This document shows, in pieces, positions 1 to 7,600 of a DNA stretch of 63,347 nt. The notes below the pieces were generated by a model, which saw only the letters and a program-made list of their open reading frames with translations, did not search any database and was not told the origin of the DNA. Position 1 is the stretch's first letter, and each line of letters opens with the position of its first letter. The position numbers and the translations under genes are program-made. Source of the DNA: Fidelibacterota bacterium (GTDB lineage: Bacteria; Pseudomonadota; Alphaproteobacteria; Rhodospirillales; Rhodospirillaceae); contig CANJMF010000018.1 of NCBI GenBank assembly GCA_947475895.1, forward strand, positions 1 to 63,347. Direction: 5' to 3'.

Positions 1-114
1 CACTACAACACCAAGCGGCCCCATTCAGCGCTCGGCTATAGGCCACCGGCGCCGGTGGCCTATAGCCCGATTCCAACACCACTCGAACAAAGCCAAAGTC
101 ATGCAGTAGACTAA
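1..114 (+). CDS. IS3-family transposase OrfB, C-terminal fragment
   Basis: The open frame runs in from the left edge and ends at TAA 112-114. The residues HYNTKRPHSALGYRPPAP are the typical C-terminal tail of IS3-family OrfB (DDE integrase domain), which catalyses strand transfer. Only 37 residues are present; the DDE catalytic residues lie outside the window. The bases after the stop (about 115-155) probably hold the right terminal inverted repeat, but its outer end cannot be fixed without the left end. A perfect palindrome (34-67) sits inside the coding sequence. Confidence 0.85.
   Translation, partial: HYNTKRPHSALGYRPPAPVAYSPIPTPLEQSQSHAVD
34..67. repeat. 34-bp perfect palindrome inside the transposase tail
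   Basis: Bases 34-50 are the exact reverse complement of 51-67, centred on GGCGCC, so the two 17-base arms have no spacer. It encodes the GYRPPAPVAYS part of the OrfB tail. It may be chance, a cruciform-prone site or an artefact near a contig end; I see no function. Confidence 0.9.
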
Positions 115-202
115 CATCTCGACTGGTACAGAAAATCGGTCAGGTCAGCCGTCGTCCGCTTATGATCGGTTTCCAACGGGTTAGCTTATGGGGAGGATTT
201 TC

Positions 203-925
203 ATGGCGCGTGTTGCAGTAGTCACCGGCGGAACTCGCGGAATCGGCAAAGCCATCTCAGTGGCCCTCAAGGAAAAAGGCTACAAAGTCGCGGCCAATTA
301 CAGCGGCAACGACGAAGCGGCCAAAGCCTTCACGGCTGAAACCGGCATTCCTCACTACAAATTCGATGTCTCCAGCTTCAACGCTGTCAAAGACGGCATC
401 GCGCGCATCGTCGCCGATCTCGGCCCCGTCGAAATTCTCGTCAACAACGCCGGCATCACGCGCGACGGAACACTGCACCGCATGGAGCAGGATCAGTGGC
501 AAGCGGTGATCGACACCAACATCGGCTCTTGCTTCAACATGTGCCGCGCCGTCATCGACGGCATGCGCGCCAAAAGTTTCGGACGCATCGTCAACGTCGG
601 ATCGGTGAACGGTCAGGCGGGACAATACGGACAAGTCAATTACGCCGCCGCCAAGTCGGGCATTCACGGCTTCACGAAAGCGCTCGCGCAAGAAGGCGCT
701 GGCAAAAACATCACCGTCAACGCCATCGCGCCGGGTTACGTGGATACGGACATGGTGCGCGCGGTGCCCGCGCCTGTGCTCGAGAAAATCATCGCCCGCA
801 TTCCGGTGGGCCGCTTAGGCCACGCCGAAGATATCGCGCGCGGCGTCATGTTCCTCGTGGCCGACGATGCCGATTTCATCACCGGTTCGACGCTGTCCAT
901 CAACGGCGGCCAGCATATGTACTGA
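203..925 (+). CDS. phaB: acetoacetyl-CoA reductase (PhaB-type SDR)
   Basis: Short-chain dehydrogenase of 240 residues, the usual PhaB length. It reduces acetoacetyl-CoA to (R)-3-hydroxybutyryl-CoA with NADPH, the second step of polyhydroxybutyrate synthesis in the cytoplasm. Visible motifs are the cofactor loop TGGTRGIG near residue 8, NNAG near 85, the catalytic Tyr-Lys in YAAAKSG near 150, and a C-terminal SINGGQHMY. An upstream in-frame ATG at 188 exists, but GGGGAGGA lies 6 bases before the ATG at 203, so 203 is chosen. phaA, the usual upstream neighbour, is absent; the sequence upstream is an IS end, so an insertion may have separated them. FabG is the alternative, but the NYSGNDEAA and RIPVGRLG segments favour PhaB. 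Confidence 0.88.
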   Translation: MARVAVVTGGTRGIGKAISVALKEKGYKVAANYSGNDEAAKAFTAETGIPHYKFDVSSFNAVKDGIARIVADLGPVEILVNNAGITRDGTLHRMEQDQWQAVIDTNIGSCFNMCRAVIDGMRAKSFGRIVNVGSVNGQAGQYGQVNYAAAKSGIHGFTKALAQEGAGKNITVNAIAPGYVDTDMVRAVPAPVLEKIIARIPVGRLGHAEDIARGVMFLVADDADFITGSTLSINGGQHMY

Positions 926-961
926 TCTGCCTTCGCAGATCAGCATCGCGGGAATTTTTTA
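924..961 (+). terminator. possible terminator after phaB
   Basis: GATCTGC, loop CTTC, GCAGATC form a 7-bp hairpin (924-941) overlapping the phaB stop codon. The T-run at 954-961 is separated from the stem by about 12 bases, so it is a weak candidate. Confidence 0.35.
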
Positions 962-1720
962 AAAGTTATTTTTGCGTTCGCGCACTTCGGCGAACACATC
1001 CACCGGCGCGCGTCCGGCCATGCCCACGGCTGCGGCTAATTCCGGTGCGTCTGCACGGAAGAAGGGATTCGCGGCCCGCTCTTCGCCGATGGTCGACGGC
1101 ACCGTCCATTTTCCGTGGGCCCGCAAATCCGTGACCTCGGCTTCGCGTCGGCGCAGGGCTGCATTGCGCGGGTCCACCGTCACCGCGAAGCGAATGTTGC
1201 TCGCGGTATATTCGTGGGCGCAATAGATCCGCGTTTCCGCCGGCAACGCCCGCAGCCGCACTAAACTATCCCACATTTGCGCGGGCGTACCTTCGAGCAC
1301 ACGCCCGCAGCCGATGGAGAAGATGGTGTCGCCGCAAAACAGCGCCGCCGAATCCTTAAACCAAAACGCAATGTGCCCGCTGGTGTGGCCGGGCACGAAG
1401 AACACCTCGGCCTTTTCGCCGCCGAAGTCGTAGACGTCGCCGCCGCTGATCTCCACGTCCACGCCGGGAATGCGCCCATGATCGTGGGTCGCGCCCACAA
1501 TGGTGCAGCCCGTCGCCGCTTTGATCTCCAGGTTCCCGCCCACGTGGTCGCCGTGGTGATGGGTGTTGAGGATGTGGGTGATTTTCCAGCCCCGCTTATC
1601 GGCTTCGGCCAGCACGGGTTCCGCTACGGCGGGGTCCACCACGGCCACGGCGCCGCTGGGCGCGCGGGCGAGGTAGATGAAGTTGTCCTGCAACACAGGA
1701 ATCTGCACGATTTCAAGCAT
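959..1720 (-). CDS. gloB: hydroxyacylglutathione hydrolase (glyoxalase II)
   Basis: Metallo-beta-lactamase-fold enzyme of 253 residues, the typical glyoxalase II length. It hydrolyses S-D-lactoylglutathione to D-lactate and glutathione in the methylglyoxal detoxification pathway. The metal-binding motif THHHGDH is at residues 53-59. Further metal ligands are in VPGHTSGH, FCGDTIF and YCAHEYT. The C-terminal domain carries RAANPFFR, the glutathione-binding segment of the family. It is convergent with phaB, and nothing suggests an operon. Confidence 0.93.
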   Translation of the reverse strand: MLEIVQIPVLQDNFIYLARAPSGAVAVVDPAVAEPVLAEADKRGWKITHILNTHHHGDHVGGNLEIKAATGCTIVGATHDHGRIPGVDVEISGGDVYDFGGEKAEVFFVPGHTSGHIAFWFKDSAALFCGDTIFSIGCGRVLEGTPAQMWDSLVRLRALPAETRIYCAHEYTASNIRFAVTVDPRNAALRRREAEVTDLRAHGKWTVPSTIGEERAANPFFRADAPELAAAVGMAGRAPVDVFAEVRERKNNF

Positions 1721-1918
1721 GGCCGCATACTACGCAATCGGGTTCGCGAGGCAAGCGCGATACCGGCAAGACAGCAACACGTGCCTTGAAAATGCCCCAC
1801 AAATGCAACGAATAAGGGCCGCCGCGCATTGAGAATATGATATTGAACGGAACGTGCGCGAGTCGTCGGAAAAGTCGCTCACGTCCCAACGAACCTCCAC
1901 TGTAGGAGCGAGACGCAC

Positions 1919-3061
1919 GTGCGGTGCTTTCCTCTCCGCTTCGCTGTTTCCAGACGCGCTGCGCGGTTCCTCGCGCTGGCGCTGGTCGCTGGATTCGCCG
2001 CGGTGATGATGGCATCGACCCTGACGGCGGGTGCCAAAGATGCACCCGACCCCGAGGTCAAAGTCATTCGTATTGGTGCGGGCCCCTCGGGCGCCACCGA
2101 TTTCCCCTTCGGCGGATTGATCGCCAACGCCATTTCCAACCCGCCCGGCTCGCGCGACTGCGATCGCGGCGGTAACTGCGGCGTGCCGGGTCTCATCGCC
2201 GTCGCGCAAACCACCGCCAACGCCGCCGAGAATTTGCGCGCCGTCGCCCGCGGCGATCTCGAAATGGCGCTCTCGCAAGCCGACACGACCTATTGGGCCT
2301 ATCAAGGCACCGGCGCCTTCGCGGGCGAGGAGCCGCTTGCCAACATCCGCGTGCTCGCGCGCCTGTACCCCGAGAACATTCACCTCGTCGCGCGCAAAGA
2401 CTCCGTCATCAAGTCTGTCGCCGACCTCAAGGGCAAGCGCGTCGCCATCGGCGCCGAACAATCGGCCACCGCCGCCACCGCCAAGCTCATCCTCTCGGCC
2501 TACGGCGTGAAGTGGAACACGGTGCAGCTTAAGTACATCGACTTCGCGCTCGTCGCCGCCGCCTTCAACAAAAACGAGATCGACGCCTTCTTCGTCATCA
2601 GCGGCGCGCCCGTGTTGGCGCTGGAAGATCTCGCCACCCGCACGCCCATCAAGCTCGTGCCCATCAACGGCCCCGTGGCCGACAAGCTGGCGCAGGTGTT
2701 TCCCTTCTACAGCCGCGGCATGATCCCGCCCGGCACCTATGGTTTGACCGATCCTGTCGAAACGCTCGATGTAGGCTCCGTGCTTGTCAGCCGCAGCACC
2801 ATGACGCCGGAACTGGCTTTTGGAATTGCGCGCGCCATCTGGCACGAGCGCAATGTCGGGCTCTTTCAAACCGGCCACCCGCGCGGCAAGTTCATGGATA
2901 AGGCCTTGGCCGCGCGCAATCTTGGCGTCCCGATCACCGACGGCGCTGATCGTTATTACGTTCAGAACGGCCTGATGGATCCGCAGCCCGCTTCCCCGCC
3001 GGCCGCCCCAGCGGCTAAACTGCCTGCCAAAGCGCAAGCCTCCATCAACGCGAAATCTTAG
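1919..3061 (+). CDS. TAXI-family TRAP transporter solute-binding protein
   Basis: Periplasmic receptor of about 380 residues. A basic start and a hydrophobic stretch (residues 15-38) ending before KDAPDPEVK form a signal peptide. IRIGAGPSGATDFPFGGLIANAIS and GDLEMALSQADTTYWAYQG match the TAXI (TRAP-associated extracytoplasmic immunogenic) fold that binds small carboxylates. A proline/alanine-rich tail follows the domain. Translation probably starts at GTG 1919, with AGGAG about 10 bases upstream; an ATG at 2007 is too far into the signal peptide. No TRAP membrane subunit is next to it, so it may serve a permease elsewhere. The ligand is unknown. It ends 13 bases before the M17 peptidase gene and may be cotranscribed with it. 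Confidence 0.82.
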   Translation: MRCFPLRFAVSRRAARFLALALVAGFAAVMMASTLTAGAKDAPDPEVKVIRIGAGPSGATDFPFGGLIANAISNPPGSRDCDRGGNCGVPGLIAVAQTTANAAENLRAVARGDLEMALSQADTTYWAYQGTGAFAGEEPLANIRVLARLYPENIHLVARKDSVIKSVADLKGKRVAIGAEQSATAATAKLILSAYGVKWNTVQLKYIDFALVAAAFNKNEIDAFFVISGAPVLALEDLATRTPIKLVPINGPVADKLAQVFPFYSRGMIPPGTYGLTDPVETLDVGSVLVSRSTMTPELAFGIARAIWHERNVGLFQTGHPRGKFMDKALAARNLGVPITDGADRYYVQNGLMDPQPASPPAAPAAKLPAKAQASINAKS

Positions 3062-3074
3062 AAGTACATCTGTA

Positions 3075-4484
3075 ATGACGTCATCTCCCTTGTCTCTGCT
3101 GGTCGATGCCGGCAGCTCCGCCATTCCCATTGCCGCTGTGGCTGCGGGCCATCTCGAAACGTGGCTCGCCGCGCAAAGCGAGCCCATGCGCGTCTGGATG
3201 AAGGCCATGGATTTCAAAGCCGACATCGGCGCCACGGCGCTTGTGCCCGGCGGCGATGGCGGCGTGTCCTTGGTGGTGCTGGGTCTCGGCAATGGCGACG
3301 AGCCATGGGCCACGGGCGCCCTCGCGAAATCATTGCCCAAAGGCACGTACCGCATTGTCGAGGTCAACGGCGCCATGCCCGACTTCGCCACCTGGGCCGC
3401 CTATGCTTGGGCCTTGGGCGGCTACACCTTCGGCCGCTACAAAAGCGGCCTGACGACTGACTACGCCAAGCTCGAATGGCCCAAAGACTGCGACCGCGGC
3501 TATGTGGAACGCGCGGTGAATGGCGCGGCGCTCACCCGCGATCTCATCAATACACCCGCCTCCGACATGCTGCCCGACGATCTTGAAAAGGTCGCGCGCC
3601 GCATCGCCCAAGACGCCGCCGCCAAGATCACCGTCATCACCGGCGAAGATTTGCTCACGCAAAACTATCCCATGATTCACGCGGTGGGCCGCGCCAGTTC
3701 TGTTGCTCCCCGGTTAATCGACATCACCTGGGGCGACATCACCGCGCCCAAGGTCACGTTGGTGGGCAAGGGCGTGTGCTTTGATTCCGGCGGCCTCGAC
3801 ATCAAACCCTCCGGCGCCATGGCGCTCATGAAAAAAGATATGGGTGGTGCTGCCTGCGTGCTGGGCCTCGCGCAGATGTTGATGGCGGCGAAGCTGCCCA
3901 TTCGCCTGCGTGTGCTGATCCCGGCGGTCGAAAACGCCATCTCCGGAAATGCCTTCCGCCCCGGCGACGTTTTGAAATCGCGCAAAGGCCTCACCGTCGA
4001 AATCGGCAACACCGACGCCGAAGGCCGCCTCGTGCTGGGCGACGCGCTCGCCGAAGCCGTCTCGGAAAATCCAGCACTCGTTATCGACTGCGCGACGCTC
4101 ACAGGTGCCTGCCGCACCGCCCTCGGTCCCGAAATCCCCGGCCTGTTCACCGATGACGACGCGCTCGCCGCCGATTTCTGGATGGCCGCCACCACATCGC
4201 GCGATCCCGTGTGGCGCTTGCCCCTGTGGCAACCGTACCGCCGCATGATCGACAGCAAAATCGCGGACCTAAACAACGCCGGTGAATCACCTTTCGCCGG
4301 CGCGATTACCGCCGCGTTGTTCTTGAAAGAGTTCGTGAAGCCCAAAGAGGGCGACGTAAAAGTGCCGTGGGCCCACCTCGACCTCTACGCCTGGAACCCC
4401 GCCGAAAAACCCGGCCGCTCCTACGGCGGCGACGCCATGGCGCAGCGCGCGCTGTATGCGCTGATACAGAAGCGGTTCGCTTAA
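3075..4484 (+). CDS. leucyl aminopeptidase family protein (M17)
   Basis: Two-metal aminopeptidase of 469 residues that removes N-terminal residues from peptides in the cytoplasm. The C-terminal catalytic half has GKGVCFDSGGLDIKPSGAM, with the metal/catalytic lysine and aspartate, and the signature NTDAEGRLVLGDAL. Together these define family M17. The N-terminal domain is divergent from E. coli PepA and resembles the shorter alphaproteobacterial paralogue, so I do not call it pepA. The gene follows the TAXI receptor by 13 bases. Its stop codon overlaps that of the convergent kinase gene by 4 bases. Confidence 0.9.
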   Translation: MTSSPLSLLVDAGSSAIPIAAVAAGHLETWLAAQSEPMRVWMKAMDFKADIGATALVPGGDGGVSLVVLGLGNGDEPWATGALAKSLPKGTYRIVEVNGAMPDFATWAAYAWALGGYTFGRYKSGLTTDYAKLEWPKDCDRGYVERAVNGAALTRDLINTPASDMLPDDLEKVARRIAQDAAAKITVITGEDLLTQNYPMIHAVGRASSVAPRLIDITWGDITAPKVTLVGKGVCFDSGGLDIKPSGAMALMKKDMGGAACVLGLAQMLMAAKLPIRLRVLIPAVENAISGNAFRPGDVLKSRKGLTVEIGNTDAEGRLVLGDALAEAVSENPALVIDCATLTGACRTALGPEIPGLFTDDDALAADFWMAATTSRDPVWRLPLWQPYRRMIDSKIADLNNAGESPFAGAITAALFLKEFVKPKEGDVKVPWAHLDLYAWNPAEKPGRSYGGDAMAQRALYALIQKRFA

Positions 4485-5041
4485 TTTTCGATTCGGTCGT
4501 AGAGCACGTCGGCTTGGTCGAATGGTCGATGCAGGCGGTGGTAATCCAGTATCTCCAGCGACAAGTACGGTTTGCCTTGCGCGTGATCAAGAAGATTAAG
4601 GCGTTTCCGCGCCGCGTCCTCATCGGTCCCGAAATAGGAGTCGTCTCCGTATATTCCAGACTTCGCTCGTCTACGAACGTATACAAGAAAGTCGGGATTG
4701 AGTTTAAGGCGTTCGAGTGCGGCAAGCACGCAAACACCGTCGACGATAACTAACTTATTTCCGTCGGAGCCTGCTTCGGTGATTGCGATTTGCAATCGGT
4801 TAAAATCCAATGCTTCGACGAAGACACCAGTATCCTGACGAAGAAATTTGTCCAAAGCCAGATGCGTGGCATTGATACCAAGCGCTAGTGTTTTGGAGAT
4901 CGAGGATTTTCCCGAGCCATCGACGCCATCAATCGCGATAAGAAAAGACTTCTGTTTTTTCCGATTAAGTATTTCATTCTGAAGCCCAATCGCGTCGTCT
5001 CGGATAACAGGTATGCCGGGTCGGTCCAAAAAAAACGTCAC
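4481..5041 (-). CDS. P-loop NTPase, uridine kinase-like
   Basis: Protein of 186 residues with a clear Walker A motif, GVDGSGKS, at residues 39-46, followed by a predicted kinase core (KLVIVDGVCVL as the strand carrying the second acidic residue). The fold suggests a small-molecule kinase of the uridine kinase/phosphoribulokinase superfamily. The substrate cannot be inferred. Base composition is visibly more AT-rich than the neighbours, with less biased third positions, suggesting recent acquisition. It is wedged convergently between the M17 and M61 peptidase genes, overlapping the former by 4 bases. Confidence 0.7.
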   Translation of the reverse strand: MTFFLDRPGIPVIRDDAIGLQNEILNRKKQKSFLIAIDGVDGSGKSSISKTLALGINATHLALDKFLRQDTGVFVEALDFNRLQIAITEAGSDGNKLVIVDGVCVLAALERLKLNPDFLVYVRRRAKSGIYGDDSYFGTDEDAARKRLNLLDHAQGKPYLSLEILDYHRLHRPFDQADVLYDRIEN

Positions 5042-5053
5042 TTGCGCTAAAAC

Positions 5054-6976
5054 TTACTTCTTCGCTTCTAAAATCTGATCCAACAGGGCCGGCGCTTTAT
5101 CCTCGCGCTCCAACTGCGGATACCGCAACCCATCCCGGTAATCGATCTTCACCGTCGCATACGTCTCGCCGTTCTTCACCAGCAACTCAAACGGTGCACC
5201 CGATTTCTGCGCGTCTTTGATCGCGTCTTTCAACCGGTCGCTCTCGTAGCTCGTGCCATTCACGGCCACGATCTGCGTGCCGGGCGTCAGGCCCGCGTTG
5301 TGCGCGGGGCCGTTCCAGCGCACGTCGCCCAGTTTGGCTTCGCGGCCAATGGTCACACCCAGCGAATAGGTTAGGTCCGTCGCCTTGCGCCGCGCCTGTT
5401 CGTCCTTGTCGTAGCCGTTCGGCGTGTCTTTATAGGTCAGCGCATATCCGCCGCGTTTCACGCCGTCCAACGGCGCGCCCGCGTGTGTATCCAATCGCGT
5501 GCGCAGGAATTTCGCCCAGTCGTAGGGCTGCACGGTGTTCAACGCATGCACCACATCCTCGAACGTATAGGTCGCGGGCGTATAGCTTCCGTCGTTGATA
5601 CCGAAGAACACCTTGGCGAAATCATCCAGCGACTTCTTGCCCTTCGACAATTCGCGGATCAGCGTATCGGCGTCCAGCCACACCAGCATGCCTTCCGAGT
5701 AGTAATCCTCGCTCCGCTGCCACGAACGCCACGGCTGCGCGCGCCGCAAGCCCGTGATCGGATCGTTGGTGGTGTCGGCCAGGGTCTTCCATTCACGGCC
5801 GATGCGATGATCGTAGGTCGCCGCCGTCAGCGCGAACACATCCAGCACTTGCTGCTTGGTCAAAAGCCCGGCGCGCGCCGACAGCACATAACCCCAATAC
5901 TGCGTCTGCCCTTCGTAAACCCACAGCAAGCTGTTGCGCATGGGCACGTTGTAATTGGCCGTCCACAAATCGGCGGGGCGGCGGAACTTGCCGTTCCACG
6001 AGTGCGTGATTTCATGCGGCAATAAGTCACGATACCCGGCGGTCTTGTCCCATTCGGTGAAGTAAGTGGGGCCCACACCGTTTTCGCTCGAGCGATGATG
6101 CTCAAGCCCAATGCCGCCCATTCGCTCCGTCAACGCCAACAAAACGTCGTAGTGATCGAAGTGATGGCTGCCGAATAATTTCCCCAGTTGCGTCACCAGC
6201 GTCTTGTGCGCTTCCAGATGTTCGGGCTTCGCCTCCAAATCCCCGGGCCGGTCCGCGAAGATACTCAGGCGCACGGGTGCGCCGCCGATGTTGCCCAGGT
6301 CCACCTTCTTCGCGTACTTGCCCGCGAACATTGGGGAGTCGATCAGCGTTTCAATGTTGGTGGGCTTGAACGTTGTGGTGTCGCCGCTGGTCGTCGCCGT
6401 CTCCAACGCGGTCGCGAACTGCCAGCCCGTGGGTAAGGTCACGCTCGCCTCCACCGGAATCTGGCGCACGTAATAGCCCGCCGGATAAATCACATTGGCG
6501 GTCCATTGCAGGTTCAGCATTTCCGCTGTCATCACGCGCCGGCTTTCGCCTGCGTCCCCGCCCGACAAAAATTGAAACGACACGTCCAGCGCGCGCACGT
6601 TCTCCGGCACGTCCACATGGAAGGCGTAAACGTTCACCGGGTCGCGCCGCCATTCCAGGGCCTTGCCGTTGGCCGAAATTTTCAAACCCGCCACGTTATC
6701 CACGCGCCCCGTGGGGCTGTGGTTGCCCGGCAGCCACTGCGGATACAGCAGCGTCACCGTCCCGGCACTCACCGGGATCGATTCCTTCACCTGAAAAACG
6801 TGGCGCGCGATGTCGGTGGCATCCACCGCGATCTTCAGCGTGCCGGGGTAAGCCACGTCGCGCGGCGCCGCGATGGCGGGCGGCAGCGGCGTGGGCGCGG
6901 GGCCATCGGAGGCCTGCGCAAGGCCGGCGGCGACACACAAGCCGACAGCGACGAAAACGGATGTGGATGAATGCAT
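5054..6976 (-). CDS. M61-family glycyl aminopeptidase with PDZ domain, exported
   Basis: Zinc peptidase of about 640 residues. An N-terminal signal peptide (VFVAVGLCVAAGLAQAS) sends it to the periplasm. A beta-rich N-terminal domain precedes the catalytic domain, where HEITHSWNGK (about residues 321-330) is the HExxH zinc motif with the family's WNGK extension. A C-terminal PDZ domain (about 535-605, LGVTIGREAKLGDV then NAGLTPGTQIVAVNG) is standard for M61. An earlier in-frame ATG at 7006 exists; GGGAGGGGG lies about 9 bases before the ATG at 6976, so that start is preferred. Family members prefer N-terminal Gly or Ala. It appears monocistronic. Confidence 0.9.
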   Translation of the reverse strand: MHSSTSVFVAVGLCVAAGLAQASDGPAPTPLPPAIAAPRDVAYPGTLKIAVDATDIARHVFQVKESIPVSAGTVTLLYPQWLPGNHSPTGRVDNVAGLKISANGKALEWRRDPVNVYAFHVDVPENVRALDVSFQFLSGGDAGESRRVMTAEMLNLQWTANVIYPAGYYVRQIPVEASVTLPTGWQFATALETATTSGDTTTFKPTNIETLIDSPMFAGKYAKKVDLGNIGGAPVRLSIFADRPGDLEAKPEHLEAHKTLVTQLGKLFGSHHFDHYDVLLALTERMGGIGLEHHRSSENGVGPTYFTEWDKTAGYRDLLPHEITHSWNGKFRRPADLWTANYNVPMRNSLLWVYEGQTQYWGYVLSARAGLLTKQQVLDVFALTAATYDHRIGREWKTLADTTNDPITGLRRAQPWRSWQRSEDYYSEGMLVWLDADTLIRELSKGKKSLDDFAKVFFGINDGSYTPATYTFEDVVHALNTVQPYDWAKFLRTRLDTHAGAPLDGVKRGGYALTYKDTPNGYDKDEQARRKATDLTYSLGVTIGREAKLGDVRWNGPAHNAGLTPGTQIVAVNGTSYESDRLKDAIKDAQKSGAPFELLVKNGETYATVKIDYRDGLRYPQLEREDKAPALLDQILEAKK

Positions 6977-7042
6977 GAGCGGTTCCCCCTCCCGCCATTT
7001 GAGCATACTTGCGCGGTCGTCGGGGAGGGGGATTGGCGCGTT

Positions 7043-7378
7043 TTAGGTCTTCAATTTGGCTGGAGATTTTGCAGGCGGAGCGTCGCCCTCCTGCAAGTCC
7101 GCCACCGAATCCAAGGCCGCGCGCACGCCGCTACGCACATCCGCGAACACGTGCCGGTACCATTTCTCACGCGCTTTCGCGCCTTTGGTATACGCGCCGT
7201 GTTTCAGCGCATTCGTATTACCGGGCCGCGCGCCGGAGCCCTTCGCGCCGCCGTGCTTATGGCAGCGATTCTTATCCCGGCACACAGGTGCCCGGCACGA
7301 TTCGCCCGCACGCGTGCGCGCCCCGCAGCGCGGAGCCATATGCATGGCCCGCACGGCGGCTGAACGATCAACCGTCAT
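7043..7378 (-). CDS. small Cys/His-motif protein with NALKHG motif
   Basis: 111 residues. CGARTRAGESCRAPVCRDKNRCHKHGG looks like a small metal-binding knuckle (four Cys and the HKHGG histidines). GSGARPGNTNALKHGAYT follows it. The same signature occurs in alphaproteobacterial proteins and at the N-termini of some phage terminase small subunits. The lysine-rich tail ends SPAKLKT. I infer nucleic-acid binding, but no function is established from the sequence. It stands alone between the M61 gene and a 90-bp repeat. Confidence 0.6.
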   Translation of the reverse strand: MTVDRSAAVRAMHMAPRCGARTRAGESCRAPVCRDKNRCHKHGGAKGSGARPGNTNALKHGAYTKGAKAREKWYRHVFADVRSGVRAALDSVADLQEGDAPPAKSPAKLKT

Positions 7379-7497
7379 GGTCTCACCGAAAAATGTAAAG
7401 GAAGCGGGACCGCCACGCCGTCAGGGCGCGCAAAGTCACCATGAGAATTATGTCAACAATTCCCGAAATGGCAAGGTCGCGCTCATGCGTTCAGGCG

Positions 7498-7587
7498 CAT
7501 AAGTTCATGGGCTCGTTTGCCAGCGCGGGAATCTTTGTCGAATCAGCGCACTAAGGGTGCGCCGTCCATAAGTTCATGGGGTCGTTT
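7498..7587 (+). repeat. 90-bp structured intergenic repeat, copy 1
   Basis: The element begins and ends with the 21-base word CATAAGTTCATGGG(C/G)TCGTTT (7498-7518 and 7567-7587). Between them is a perfect hairpin GCGCAC-TAAGG-GTGCGC. An inverted copy of exactly the same length is at 46245-46334. Read on the minus strand, this copy begins about a dozen bases after the TGA stop of the acyl-CoA ligase gene. No coding potential is seen. Confidence 0.85.
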
Positions 7588-7600
7588 TTCGCTTTTGCGC

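Noticed and set aside
1730-3391. Long minus-strand open frame of 553 codons
   Set aside because: Antisense to the TAXI receptor and the M17 peptidase, with Gly/Asp/Arg-rich shadow composition.
7498-7587. Two 21-base direct repeats with a 48-base spacer, as in a minimal CRISPR
   Set aside because: Only two repeats, no cas genes nearby, and the spacer is partly conserved with the copy at 46245-46334, which CRISPR spacers are not.
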